Of a stretch of 64,000 bases of DNA, positions 25,730 to 34,086 are shown piece by piece (positions within the stretch are counted from its first letter, which is position 1; each line of letters begins with the position of its first letter). The stretch lies in contig NZ_CP062182.1 of the NCBI RefSeq assembly GCF_022700675.1, positions 2,542,001-2,606,000 of the forward strand. The letters are read 5' to 3'. The translations under genes were made by a program, and so were the position numbers. Source of the DNA: Acinetobacter sp. ASP199 (GTDB lineage: Bacteria > Pseudomonadota > Gammaproteobacteria > Pseudomonadales > Moraxellaceae). Under the pieces are notes generated by a model. That model ran no database searches and was not told the DNA's origin. It worked only from the letters and a program-made list of their open reading frames with translations.

Positions 25730-26755
25730 ATGACTATTAACAAAAACATTGAAAACACTCAATCTCCGAGAATCAGTGTTGCCCCGATGATGGACTGGAC
25801 CACCAAAGATTATCGTTTCTTTGCCCGTCTGTTTAACCCAAATATTATTCTCTATACCGAGATGGTAACGACAGGTGCCATCATTCATGGTGATGCCAAA
25901 CGTCATTTGGACTTTAATCAGCAAGAACAGCCAATTGTGTTACAGCTTGGTGGCTCTAATCCCAAAGATCTGGCCACCTGTAGCAAAATGGCACAGGACT
26001 GGGGTTATAACGAAGTCAACCTGAATGTCGGCTGTCCAAGTGACCGGGTACAGAACAATAAAATTGGTGCCTGCCTGATGGCTGAGCCGGATTTAGTGGC
26101 CGAATGTATTGGTGAGATGCGTAATGCTGTAGATATTCCGGTGACAGTGAAACATCGTATCGGCATTGATGATATGCATTCCTATGAAGAAATGCTGCAT
26201 TTTGTCGATACCGTGGCGAAGACAGGTTGTAATAACTTTATTGTGCATGCCCGAATTGCCCTGTTACAAGGCCTATCCCCGAAGGAAAATCGCGAAGTTC
26301 CACCGCTACGCTATGAAGATGTTTATCGTCTGAAACAGGAACGTCCGGAACTGCTGATTGAAATCAATGGTGGGATCAAAACCTATGCGGAAACGGTTGA
26401 ACACTTAAAACATGTGGATGGGGTAATGATTGGTCGTGAGGCTTATCATAATCCCTATTTATTGGCAGAGTTAGGCCAACTGTGGAATCTTGAAGCCCCT
26501 GATCGTTTTGAGATTATGCAACAAATGATGCCATATATTGCCCAGCGTATGGCAGAAGGTGCACCACTCTCGATTATCACCCGTCATATTCTAGGCTTGT
26601 TCCAGAACTTACCAGGTGCGCGTAAATGGCGTCAGGCGTTAAGCGGTGGCAATGCCAAAACCTTAAAAGATGTAGAAAACGCCTTGTTCAATATTCAGGA
26701 AGCGATCAAACGCACTGAAGACTATCTGCTCGAACAGCAAACCCAAAACCTTTAA
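25730..26755 (+). CDS. dusA: tRNA-dihydrouridine(20/20a) synthase DusA
   Basis: Encodes 341 residues. DusA reduces uridine 20/20a in the tRNA D-loop using FMN and NADPH. Signatures are SVAPMMDWTTKDYRFFARL at residues about 16-34, NVGCPSDRVQ with the catalytic cysteine, VKHRIGIDD, VHARIALLQGLSPKENRE and INGGIKT/VMIGREAYHNPYL. The N-terminal dozen residues (TINKNIENTQS) are likely provided by the integrated island, which has replaced the original 5' region and promoter while keeping an intact reading frame. The enzyme appears functional. Its downstream terminator is clear. Confidence 0.97.
   Translation: MTINKNIENTQSPRISVAPMMDWTTKDYRFFARLFNPNIILYTEMVTTGAIIHGDAKRHLDFNQQEQPIVLQLGGSNPKDLATCSKMAQDWGYNEVNLNVGCPSDRVQNNKIGACLMAEPDLVAECIGEMRNAVDIPVTVKHRIGIDDMHSYEEMLHFVDTVAKTGCNNFIVHARIALLQGLSPKENREVPPLRYEDVYRLKQERPELLIEINGGIKTYAETVEHLKHVDGVMIGREAYHNPYLLAELGQLWNLEAPDRFEIMQQMMPYIAQRMAEGAPLSIITRHILGLFQNLPGARKWRQALSGGNAKTLKDVENALFNIQEAIKRTEDYLLEQQTQNL
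25750..25810. other. Probable attachment site region at the dusA 5' end
   Basis: Integrases of this type recombine within the first codons of dusA, around the conserved stretch coding ISVAPMMDW (about 25770-25800, GTTGCCCCGATGATGGACTG). I searched the window by eye for a second copy and found none, so the other end should be left of position 1. Borders are approximate. Confidence 0.5.
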
Positions 26756-26760
26756 TCTAA

Positions 26761-26786
26761 AAAGCACCGTTTTCCGGTGCTTTTTT
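26761..26786 (+). terminator. Rho-independent terminator after dusA
   Basis: Arms AAAGCACCG and CGGTGCTTT with a 5-base loop and a T run. It lies between the convergent dusA and lipoprotein genes and can serve both. Confidence 0.92.
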
Positions 26787-26810
26787 ATGGAGGGTGTTTG
26801 ATTAGAGAAC

Positions 26811-27314
26811 CTATTGGGTATAGGCGGTAATATTTCCCACAGGAATGGGTGCTTCAACCCGCTGTGATGCCATCGTAGATTCCTGCGCTGCAGCCTCAGT
26901 GATCTCATTCACCCTATGATCCTCAAAGCCTTCATCTTGCTCGAATTCTGCAGAAATCATAGCCAGTTCCTGCTGTAACTGCTGTTCATAACGCCGAATT
27001 TCAACTTCATCAATAAAGGCAAAAGCATCATCTTCTAACTGCCAGCTATACCCTTGCTCCACCTTCTGGATAGAGACCTTAACTGGAAAAGATTGGCCCT
27101 GATACTGTACCTGAGAAATGGCCTGAAAATGATCACCAGAACGCTCGACAATTTTTACAGCCATGACTTTCAACCGGTAGTGGCGATAATCCAAACTGGA
27201 ATTAAATTCACGTTGCATCTGAGACTGAATATTACTCGACAGTTCATCAATAGAGACAAAGTAACTGCAGGCTGATAATAGCAAGCTCAGAAACAATAGA
27301 CTTATTCTTTTCAT
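26811..27314 (-). CDS. Predicted lipoprotein
   Basis: Encodes about 167 residues from the ATG at 27314, preceded by GGGGGTGG. The signal peptide is MKRISLLFLSLLLSAC with the lipobox cysteine at residue 16, so it should be lipid-anchored. The mature domain (VKVSIQKVEQGYSW, FAFIDEVEIRRYEQQLQQEL) resembles the DUF1439-like two-layer fold of small periplasmic lipoproteins, though this is weak. The C-terminal 50 residues are acidic and low-complexity. It is single, with its own promoter region of about 190 bases upstream. Confidence 0.7.
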   Translation of the reverse strand: MKRISLLFLSLLLSACSYFVSIDELSSNIQSQMQREFNSSLDYRHYRLKVMAVKIVERSGDHFQAISQVQYQGQSFPVKVSIQKVEQGYSWQLEDDAFAFIDEVEIRRYEQQLQQELAMISAEFEQDEGFEDHRVNEITEAAAQESTMASQRVEAPIPVGNITAYTQ

Positions 27315-27482
27315 ACCACCCCCAGTGCTCAAATTAGTGAGGCTGGAAAATAAAAAAATTCTGATTCTTATAGGGGTTATTTTATCTTTTTCAAAATGGA
27401 CACGAAATAGCCAAAAGTATCTTTCAGGGTCAAAATACTTGGTTTTCTATTGAACAGTCAGTCAATTTTGTAGAAACAAAAA

Positions 27483-27504
27483 AAGCCCTGACTATGCAGG
27501 GCTT
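27483..27504 (-). terminator. Rho-independent terminator after coaBC
   Basis: Arms AAGCCCTG and CAGGGCTT with a 6-base loop, followed in the minus direction by a T run (A at 27477-27484). Confidence 0.88.
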
Positions 27505-27519
27505 CAATATATCACTGGC

Positions 27520-28794
27520 TTAGAAATCATCATCCTCAGAAGAATCACGATGTAGGGCATCATGAATGGCTTCAACCAATTGCTGGGCAATTTCCTGTTT
27601 AGAAGCCTTTTCCAGATCACGTTTTTCCATATGATAGGACTCTGCAAAGAATACCGTCATGGCATTTTCATCTGATGCAAATCCGATATCTGCACGGGAG
27701 ACGTCATTGCAGGCAATCATGTCCAGTTTTTTGGCGACCAGTTTTCCGGCTGCATATTCTTCAATATTTCGTGTTTCTGCGGCAAAGCCGACCATAAATG
27801 GACGTTTTTCCTGTTGGGCAATCGTTGCAACAATATCTGGATTTTTGATCAGCGCGACATTCAGCTCATCACCGGCTTTTTTAATCTTATGCTCTGCCAC
27901 TTGTGCTACACGGTAATCCGCAACCGCAGCGGTAGCAATGAAAATATCACAGCCCTGTTCTAGCATATGCAGACTTTCATCCAGCATTTTCACGGCTGAG
28001 CTGACATTTTTACGTTTGACACCATTTGGTGTATCTAGCGTAACTGGTCCTGCAATCAGCGTTACATCCGCACCAGCGGCATAACAGGCTGCAGCCAAGG
28101 CAAAACCCATTTTCCCGGTACTGTGATTAGAAATATAACGAACCGGGTCAATCGCTTCACGCGTCGGACCTGCGGTAATCGTGACGCGCTTACCCGCAAG
28201 CTGACCAAATTTTTCTGCAATCGCTCGTTGTGCCTTATGGAAATACTCGGTCACTTGACGTGCCAGATCTTCCGGTTCCGGCATACGGCCCAAACCTACA
28301 TCACCACAGGCCTGTGAACCTGCATCAGGCATAATCACATGCACGCCATCTTCAATCAAAGTGGCCAGATTACGTTGCGTTGGCTTGGCTGCCCACATCT
28401 GCTGATTCATCGCTGGCGCTACCCAGACTGGCGCTTTAGTCGCCAGATAAAGTGTACTCAGCAAATCATCAGCCAGACCGGCAGCAAATTTGGCCAAGGT
28501 ATCGCAGCTTGCTGGTGCGACCAGTAACAAGTCTGCCCAGCGCGCCAGTTCAATGTGCCCCATGCCTGCTTCAGCTTCTGGATCAAGTAATTCAGTATGC
28601 ACAGGATTACCTGACAGTGCCTGGAACGTCAGCGGGGTAATAAAGGCCTGTGCACCTTGAGTCATCACCACACGAACATTAAAACCGGCATCTTTCAGAC
28701 GGCGTACCAGAATTGCACTTTTATAGGCAGCAATGCCACCTGTCACAGCTAAAATAATATTTTTATGAGGAATTACACTTACGTCGAAGCTCAC
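27520..28794 (-). CDS. coaBC: Bifunctional phosphopantothenoylcysteine decarboxylase / synthetase
   Basis: Encodes 424 residues. It performs two steps of coenzyme A synthesis: CTP-dependent coupling of cysteine to phosphopantothenate, then FMN-dependent decarboxylation. The N-terminal flavoprotein half has VTGGIAAYKSAILVRRLKDAG, WADLLLVAPASCDTLAKFA and APAMNQQMW. The synthetase half starts with the typical VTITAGPTREAIDPVRYISN and contains NHSTGKMG, a dimer/CTP-binding marker, and IKNPDIVA. The C-terminus ends in an acidic SSEDDDF tail. Divergent from radC, with about 110 bases between. Confidence 0.97.
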   Translation of the reverse strand: MSFDVSVIPHKNIILAVTGGIAAYKSAILVRRLKDAGFNVRVVMTQGAQAFITPLTFQALSGNPVHTELLDPEAEAGMGHIELARWADLLLVAPASCDTLAKFAAGLADDLLSTLYLATKAPVWVAPAMNQQMWAAKPTQRNLATLIEDGVHVIMPDAGSQACGDVGLGRMPEPEDLARQVTEYFHKAQRAIAEKFGQLAGKRVTITAGPTREAIDPVRYISNHSTGKMGFALAAACYAAGADVTLIAGPVTLDTPNGVKRKNVSSAVKMLDESLHMLEQGCDIFIATAAVADYRVAQVAEHKIKKAGDELNVALIKNPDIVATIAQQEKRPFMVGFAAETRNIEEYAAGKLVAKKLDMIACNDVSRADIGFASDENAMTVFFAESYHMEKRDLEKASKQEIAQQLVEAIHDALHRDSSEDDDF

Positions 28795-28907
28795 AAACAG
28801 GCTACCTTTGTGTTGCAGTGGCGCTCACAATAGCATTAAATAAGGTCATGCCCAAGAGACCTTCTTGGATGAAAAACAATAATTAATAATAAATAAGTCT
28901 AATAAAC

Positions 28908-29606
28908 ATGCAATTTTCGATTAAACACTGGCCTGAACAGGAACGTCCACGCGAACGCCTGTTGCAGTCAGGCCCACAAAGCCTGTCCGATGCCGAATTG
29001 CTGGCAATATTCCTGCGCTCAGGTTCCCAGCAGCATTCTGCAGTGGAACTGGCTCGACTGCTGATTCAGCATTTTGGTCATTTAAGTACTCTCCTGGATG
29101 CCCCACTTCAAGAGATCAGCCAGTTTCATGGTATGGGTGTCAGTAAATTTACCCAGCTGATGGCTGTCAAGGAACTGGGACGGCGCTATATTGCCGAGCA
29201 CCTTCGCCAGGATGCACTGGAGCTCAATCACTCACGCAAAATCATGGACTATCTGCGCTTTGAACTGCTGGGAGAAGCTCAGGAAGTCTTTGCCGTACTC
29301 TGTCTGGATGCCGGCTTAAGAAAAATCAGCTTTAAGAAAATGTTTTATGGCTCGCTTAATTCATGTGAGATTTCGATTAATCATTTGCTCCGCCATGCCA
29401 TTCAGCAACAGGCAACATCGATTGTGATCGCCCATAATCATCCACTCGGTGAGCCTCGACCTTCCGCAGCAGATCTTGAACTCACCCAGCAGATTGCAAA
29501 GGCCTGCCGGCTGGTCGAAATCCGCCTGATTGATCACTGTATCATTGCCCGGGAAGGCAGCTTTTCCTTTGCCGAACAGCAACTCATTCATACAGTAAAA
29601 CCTTGA
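28908..29606 (+). CDS. radC: RadC family JAMM-domain protein
   Basis: Encodes 232 residues, normal for RadC. The N-terminal part has RERLLQSGPQSLSDAELLAI and the helix-hairpin-helix-like HGMGVSKFTQLMAVKELG. The C-terminal JAMM metalloprotease-like domain has the metal motif H-x-H...D in IAHNHPLGEPRPSAAD, and LIDHCIIAREGSFSF. Despite its name the repair role of RadC is unproven; family members with intact JAMM residues may have peptidase or DNA-related activity. The gene is divergent from coaBC, a conserved arrangement. Confidence 0.95.
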   Translation: MQFSIKHWPEQERPRERLLQSGPQSLSDAELLAIFLRSGSQQHSAVELARLLIQHFGHLSTLLDAPLQEISQFHGMGVSKFTQLMAVKELGRRYIAEHLRQDALELNHSRKIMDYLRFELLGEAQEVFAVLCLDAGLRKISFKKMFYGSLNSCEISINHLLRHAIQQQATSIVIAHNHPLGEPRPSAADLELTQQIAKACRLVEIRLIDHCIIAREGSFSFAEQQLIHTVKP

Positions 29607-29674
29607 ACAATAGCGCTTGACAAAGATCTCACAACTCATGAAGATCATGAAAAAAATTGTGATGATTCCAATAA

Positions 29675-30586
29675 ATGATCGTACGTGACCAACCCAGTAT
29701 CTTTAAAGTATTATTTTCATGGCGGGGAACGATTTTACCTAAGGTACTGCCCCCTCTAGGCGTGGTCATGCTCATCTCTGCCATTATTGGCGGGCTATCT
29801 TATACCGATTATTTACATTTACCGGAATTACCCTTAGTTGGTTTTACCCTGATCGGGGTAGTACTGTCGATTTTTCTTGGTTTCAAGAACTCTGCCGCCT
29901 ATGAACGCTGGTGGGAAGCGCGCAAGCTCTGGGGCATCCTGATTGCCAATGCACGTCATTTTGACCGCGACTGCCGTATGTTGACTCAGGCACGCCGTGA
30001 GCGGGTCATCCAGCATGTGATTGTCTTCGCCAATGTACTGCGTGATCGTCTGCGCCATCAGACCGCCAATCCAACCGAACTGGTACAGACCAGTGGCATG
30101 AGTTCTCAAGCACTGCAACAACTCTATCAACAGGCCAATGCCCCACAGTACACGCTCAGTCTGATTCAATGGGAATTTATGCAGGCACTGAAAGAAGGGG
30201 AAATCTCGGATATTATTTATGCGCAGATGAACCAGCATGTAGCTGAGCTAAGTATTGTACAGACAGGCTGTGATCGGATTGCCACCACACCGCTGCCTTT
30301 CGCCTATTCAGTCTTGCTAAATCGTACCGTGTATTTTTTCTGCTTTATGCTGCCGTTTAGTCTGGGCTCGACTCTTGGAATGGTGACACCGCTGTTGGTC
30401 GGAATTTTAGCTTATACTTTCTTGGGATTGGATGCTCTCAGTTCAGAAATTGAAGAACCTTTTGGTACGCAAAGCAATGACTTACCACTTGATTCAATGG
30501 TACGTACCATTGAAATTGAACTCTTGGGTACTTTAGGCAAACCAACTCCACCACCTATTCAGGCCCAAGATCATAATCTATTATAA
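29675..30586 (+). CDS. Bestrophin-family membrane protein
   Basis: Encodes 303 residues. Bacterial bestrophins (formerly UPF0187) form pentameric ion channels. Markers: the start region FSWRGTILPKVLPPLG, the very conserved SAAYERWWEARKLWG at residues about 71-85, and TTPLPFAYSVLLNRTVYFFCF with the neck-forming region. Four membrane helices are predicted near residues 20-45, 55-68, 210-225 and 235-255. The end has PFGTQSNDLPLDSMVRTIE, typical of the family. Starts 68 bases after radC and is probably independently expressed. Confidence 0.93.
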   Translation: MIVRDQPSIFKVLFSWRGTILPKVLPPLGVVMLISAIIGGLSYTDYLHLPELPLVGFTLIGVVLSIFLGFKNSAAYERWWEARKLWGILIANARHFDRDCRMLTQARRERVIQHVIVFANVLRDRLRHQTANPTELVQTSGMSSQALQQLYQQANAPQYTLSLIQWEFMQALKEGEISDIIYAQMNQHVAELSIVQTGCDRIATTPLPFAYSVLLNRTVYFFCFMLPFSLGSTLGMVTPLLVGILAYTFLGLDALSSEIEEPFGTQSNDLPLDSMVRTIEIELLGTLGKPTPPPIQAQDHNLL

Positions 30587-30664
30587 GAAGTACCATTACA
30601 GCTGAACCCAACTCATGTGTTCAGCTCAAAATTAAAATAATGAAAACAATAAAAATAAGATCTC

Positions 30665-31693
30665 ATGCATATCAAGCAACGGATTCATCGTTATACACCG
30701 CAACCGGTGACGCGTCCGGGTGTAACTTTAACGGCTTTACTGCTTTGTAGCGGGGTCGTGTTCGCATTCGGCTGTGTATTGGCCTGGCAAGATATTTTAT
30801 TTAGTGGGTTAAAACAGTACTGGCTTTTACTGCTTCTCATCAGTTTCATACTGGTTTTTGGTCTAAGTTATGACCGGAAACAATATTTCAAATTTCCTTT
30901 TCTGATTTAGCAATACCTGATTGATTCAAAACTGGCGCAAGATATTCATGAAAGAGCCTTACGCAGCTCAGATGCCACCATTATGGGCCAGCGTCAGATT
31001 CACACGACCCGGCTACGCAAACAGCAGCAACTACTCTTAAAGATTAATAATCATGAAGCACCGCAATGGTTTAATGTCGATCTGAATCAGGTGTTTAACA
31101 CAGAACCTTATCTGGATATCCAGGTTCAACCAAGTGATGCACTGATCGGCCAGAAGGTTCTGGTCTATTACCTGATGCGTACGCGCTGGATTGTGCAAAT
31201 ATATGCACATGATGGAAATCACAACTTTCAGCATCTGCAGTACTATATCGCGACGCCGATCCGTGGCCGAATTTACTTCGACTATATTCCCAGCCGGCTC
31301 ATGTTGGACTTACCGAGAATTGTACATATTCAGGCGAGTCGTGAAGAGGGCTCATCTTCTTATACACTTAAGCTCAGCACTCACTATGGCAAGCACTATC
31401 GGGTGTCCTGCAAGGCAGCGCATTTTGACAAGCTGGAACTGGCGCTCGCTAATTTGATCGATTTTCTACGCTATCGAGAATTCAAACATCACCCAGCCAT
31501 CCAGCAGGCAGTGATTTCCCGAAATCATCCTTTTGTTTATCGTAATTTACTGAACTATACGCTTGTTGCTGCGTTATTACTGTTGGCAGCGACTACAGCA
31601 ACTTGGCAACTCGCGTTACTGAGTTTGACTGTAGCCTGCCTTCTCGGCATGAACATTCAGCAGCAAAAGCAGTCTCCATTTATTGAAGCCTGA
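30665..31693 (+). pseudogene. Membrane protein gene interrupted by an in-frame amber codon
   Basis: An 81-residue N-terminal reading (two membrane helices, LTALLLCSGVVFAFG and YWLLLLLISFILVFGL) ends in TAG at 30908-30910. The same frame stays open beyond it without another stop, giving YLIDSKLAQDIHERALRSSD and then the 236-residue reading that starts with an ATG at 30983 and ends with two more helices near 31555-31660. Together they would make one protein of about 342 residues: two helices, a cytoplasmic domain, two helices. One base change (such as CAG to TAG) accounts for it. Either a recent null allele, a sequencing error, or two separately translated parts. Confidence 0.7.
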
Positions 31694-31696
31694 CGA

Positions 31697-32548
31697 CTAC
31701 CTGAAACTTTCCCAGATACCAACTTGCCCTTCTTTAACTGTTGGAATATGACCAAGCTTAATCCAGGGCATATTGTCACCATGATAATCACTGCCTACAG
31801 ACACTTTTAGTCCATGTTCAGCAATCATCCGATCCACCATCTGCCGGGTAGAAGCCGGATCAACAGCTGGTGGCAGCTCGACAGCATCACCCTCAAACTT
31901 GGCAAAAATTTCTATCAGGTAACGGATGTTGGTTGCAGACAGATCATAACGGGTTGGATGCGCCAGCACAGCAAAACCGCCACTGGCATGAATCACCTGA
32001 ATGGTTTCTTCCAGTCCCAGTCCATCAAACTTCACATAGGCTTTCTTGCCTTCCTTGATGTATTTATCAAAGGCCTGCTGTGGACGGGTGACTATCCCCT
32101 TTTCCACTAGCGTTTTGGCAATATGGGTCCGCGTCACACGGTCTGGGACATCATCGACTTTAGCCACTACATCCGGATAAATATCTTCTCCAATCAGAGG
32201 TATGAGTAGTTCACAGATCCTTTTTGACCGTTCAGCTCGAATCCGTTTTTGCTGTTCTAAAGCCTGTTGTAGTGGCTCCGGATTTTGAACATCTAAAGCT
32301 ACAATATGCACACCATAATTCTTCTTGGTGGCTGGACGTGACCATTGACTGGAGATCTCTACCCCAGAAATGATCTTAATTTCGTGATCTTTCGCGGCTT
32401 CACGCGCCAGCTCTAAACCGTCCATGGTGTCATGATCAGTCAAGGCCAGCGTATGGATAAAGCTCGCTGCCGCGACCTCAACCAGCTGCTGTGGACTCAA
32501 AGTTCCATCAGAAATATTGCTGTGTGTATGTAAATCTACGCCGTGCAT
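31697..32548 (-). CDS. rnm: PHP-domain 5'-3' exoribonuclease (RNase AM type)
   Basis: Encodes 283 residues. The PHP metal-binding motifs are complete: VDLHTHSNISDGTLSP (HxH...D), LALTDHDTMDGL, ISGVEISSQW, VLAHPTRYDLSATN and VGSDYHGDNMPW. This matches E. coli YciV (RNase AM), which trims 5' ends of 5S and other rRNAs and degrades short RNAs. An alternative older label is TrpH-like phosphoesterase. It is divergent from yciB, a grouping often seen in Acinetobacter-like genomes. Its 3' end abuts the membrane gene with a 3-base gap. Confidence 0.9.
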   Translation of the reverse strand: MHGVDLHTHSNISDGTLSPQQLVEVAAASFIHTLALTDHDTMDGLELAREAAKDHEIKIISGVEISSQWSRPATKKNYGVHIVALDVQNPEPLQQALEQQKRIRAERSKRICELLIPLIGEDIYPDVVAKVDDVPDRVTRTHIAKTLVEKGIVTRPQQAFDKYIKEGKKAYVKFDGLGLEETIQVIHASGGFAVLAHPTRYDLSATNIRYLIEIFAKFEGDAVELPPAVDPASTRQMVDRMIAEHGLKVSVGSDYHGDNMPWIKLGHIPTVKEGQVGIWESFR

Positions 32549-32592
32549 CTCTATACTATGACATTTATTTGATCAGATTTAGATACTCTAAC

Positions 32593-33204
32593 ATGAAAGC
32601 ACTTTTAGACTTTGTGCCACTCATTATTTTCTTTTATTTATATAAGACAGTAGATCCTAAAGATACCAACCATCCATTACTCCAGCTGATTGGCTCCGCA
32701 GGCGGTGTCGACAATAACAATATTCTTGTGGCAACCACAGGTCTGATCATTTCCATGTTAGTGGTCTACGGCGCATTATTTGTTTCGCAAAAATTCCGTC
32801 TGGACAAGCAGCAATGGATCGTATTGTTCATGACGGTGATCTTTGGTGGGATCACCTTAATGCTCAGTGATGATTTCTATATTCGTCTAAAAGCAGTCCT
32901 GCTGAATCTGGTTTTTGCTGGCGTATTCCTGCTTTCACCATGGTTCAGTAAAGATAAAAAACCATTAATTCAGCGTCTGTTTGGTCCTGTTTTTGATCTG
33001 ACTGAACGAGGCTGGTTTAAGCTCAACTATGCTTGGGCAGCAATGTTTGCGGTCATGTCTTTCTTGCATGGTTTCTTTGCTTATTTCTTTATGGATGGAA
33101 AATATTGGGGTGAATTTACCGCATTTGGTGACATGATCGTGATGTTTTCCTTTATCATTATTCAGTTCATTGTATTGCGCAAATACTTTAAAGCTGCTGA
33201 ATAA
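32593..33204 (+). CDS. yciB: Inner membrane-spanning protein YciB (septation protein A)
   Basis: Encodes 203 residues from the ATG at 32593 (longer readings upstream overlap the divergent gene). The start MKALLDFVPLIIFFYLYK is the family signature, and FNLNYAW-type residues appear as GWFKLNYAWAAMFAVMSFLHG near residue 145. Five or so membrane helices. YciB works with envelope-biogenesis and cell-division proteins at the septum. The downstream yciI gene starts 28 bases later in the same direction, so the two are likely co-expressed. Confidence 0.95.
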   Translation: MKALLDFVPLIIFFYLYKTVDPKDTNHPLLQLIGSAGGVDNNNILVATTGLIISMLVVYGALFVSQKFRLDKQQWIVLFMTVIFGGITLMLSDDFYIRLKAVLLNLVFAGVFLLSPWFSKDKKPLIQRLFGPVFDLTERGWFKLNYAWAAMFAVMSFLHGFFAYFFMDGKYWGEFTAFGDMIVMFSFIIIQFIVLRKYFKAAE

Positions 33205-33232
33205 AAGTTAAACTAAATCATCGAGAACTGCC

Positions 33233-33535
33233 ATGCCATTATTTGTTGTCAGCTGTACCGACCAGGAAGGTACTGTCGAAAAACGCCTTGCGATTCGTCC
33301 TCAACATCTGGAACGTCTGCAAAAATTAGATGATGAAGGTCGTTTAATCGTTGCCGGCGCGATGCCAAAAGAACCGGGTAATCCGCAAGCTGGTTTTTAT
33401 GGCAGCACCATCATTGTGGATTTTGACAGCCGCGAAGCATTGGATGAATGGTTACAGGAAGAACCATTCTTAAAAGAAGGCGTCTATGCGCATATTGACG
33501 TTAAACCATTCAATAAAGCATTTCCACAAGGATAA
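33233..33535 (+). CDS. yciI: YciI family protein
   Basis: Encodes 100 residues with the alpha/beta ferredoxin-like fold. FVVSCTDQEGTVEKRLAIRPQHLERLQ, GRLIVAGAMP and GFYGSTIIVDF are all family hallmarks, with the conserved His and Asp near the N-terminal half (RPQHLERL). Function in bacteria is uncertain; relatives are linked to dehalogenation-type or stress roles. Directly after yciB, and 5 bases before the next gene, so part of an operon. Confidence 0.93.
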   Translation: MPLFVVSCTDQEGTVEKRLAIRPQHLERLQKLDDEGRLIVAGAMPKEPGNPQAGFYGSTIIVDFDSREALDEWLQEEPFLKEGVYAHIDVKPFNKAFPQG

Positions 33536-33540
33536 GGTTC

Positions 33541-34065
33541 ATGCACGCTGTAATTGCCAGTTTAATCGGTCTATCTCTTGCCTGTACAACTGCCTGGGCA
33601 GTTGAAGCAACACCGGCAGCGGAATCTGCTGCCCCAGCGCAAAATACACCTGCAACTGTGCAACCCGCGGTAGCCAATACGCAACTGCAAACGCTGCCTG
33701 CCAATAAACCTGGCATCATGCCAGTGGCTGCTTCGAATAATCCTCTTGTGCAAAACCCTGCTGCCAAGCCATTGACTGCAGAAGATATTGCTAAAAATAA
33801 GGCTCAGCAAGATGCCAAAGTGAAGGCCCTGGTCAAAGATCAGGCGACACGTTTGCAACAACTGGAAAAGGCCAATCTTGAAGCACTGACCCAGAATCAG
33901 GAACTACAGCTGAAAAACGATAATCTCGGCGTTCAGGTGCAGGTGCTACAAAGTGAACGTAGTGCACAAATGTTCCTCTACGGTGCTGCGACATTGGCTG
34001 TAGGCGTGCTGCTGGGCTTCCTGATTGCGAGCTATGTTTATACCAAACGCCGTCGTCAGTGGTAA
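33541..34065 (+). CDS. Exported coiled-coil protein with C-terminal membrane anchor
   Basis: Encodes 174 residues. The N-terminus MHAVIASLIGLSLACTTAWA is a signal peptide. Then comes an Ala/Pro/Thr-rich linker (to about 75), a coiled coil (residues about 84-140, ending QELQLKNDNLGVQVQVLQSE) and a C-terminal membrane helix (FLYGAATLAVGVLLGFLIASYVY) with a basic KRRRQW tail. The coiled coil plus tail anchor is the layout of YgiM-type proteins, but the SH3 domain is absent. It starts 5 bases after yciI. Function is unknown. Confidence 0.7.
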   Translation: MHAVIASLIGLSLACTTAWAVEATPAAESAAPAQNTPATVQPAVANTQLQTLPANKPGIMPVAASNNPLVQNPAAKPLTAEDIAKNKAQQDAKVKALVKDQATRLQQLEKANLEALTQNQELQLKNDNLGVQVQVLQSERSAQMFLYGAATLAVGVLLGFLIASYVYTKRRRQW

Positions 34066-34086
34066 GCTATTCCCTCTCCTGATGTA

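Noticed and set aside
31037-31234. Antisense readings in the split membrane gene
   Set aside because: Short shadows of the sense frame without ribosome sites.
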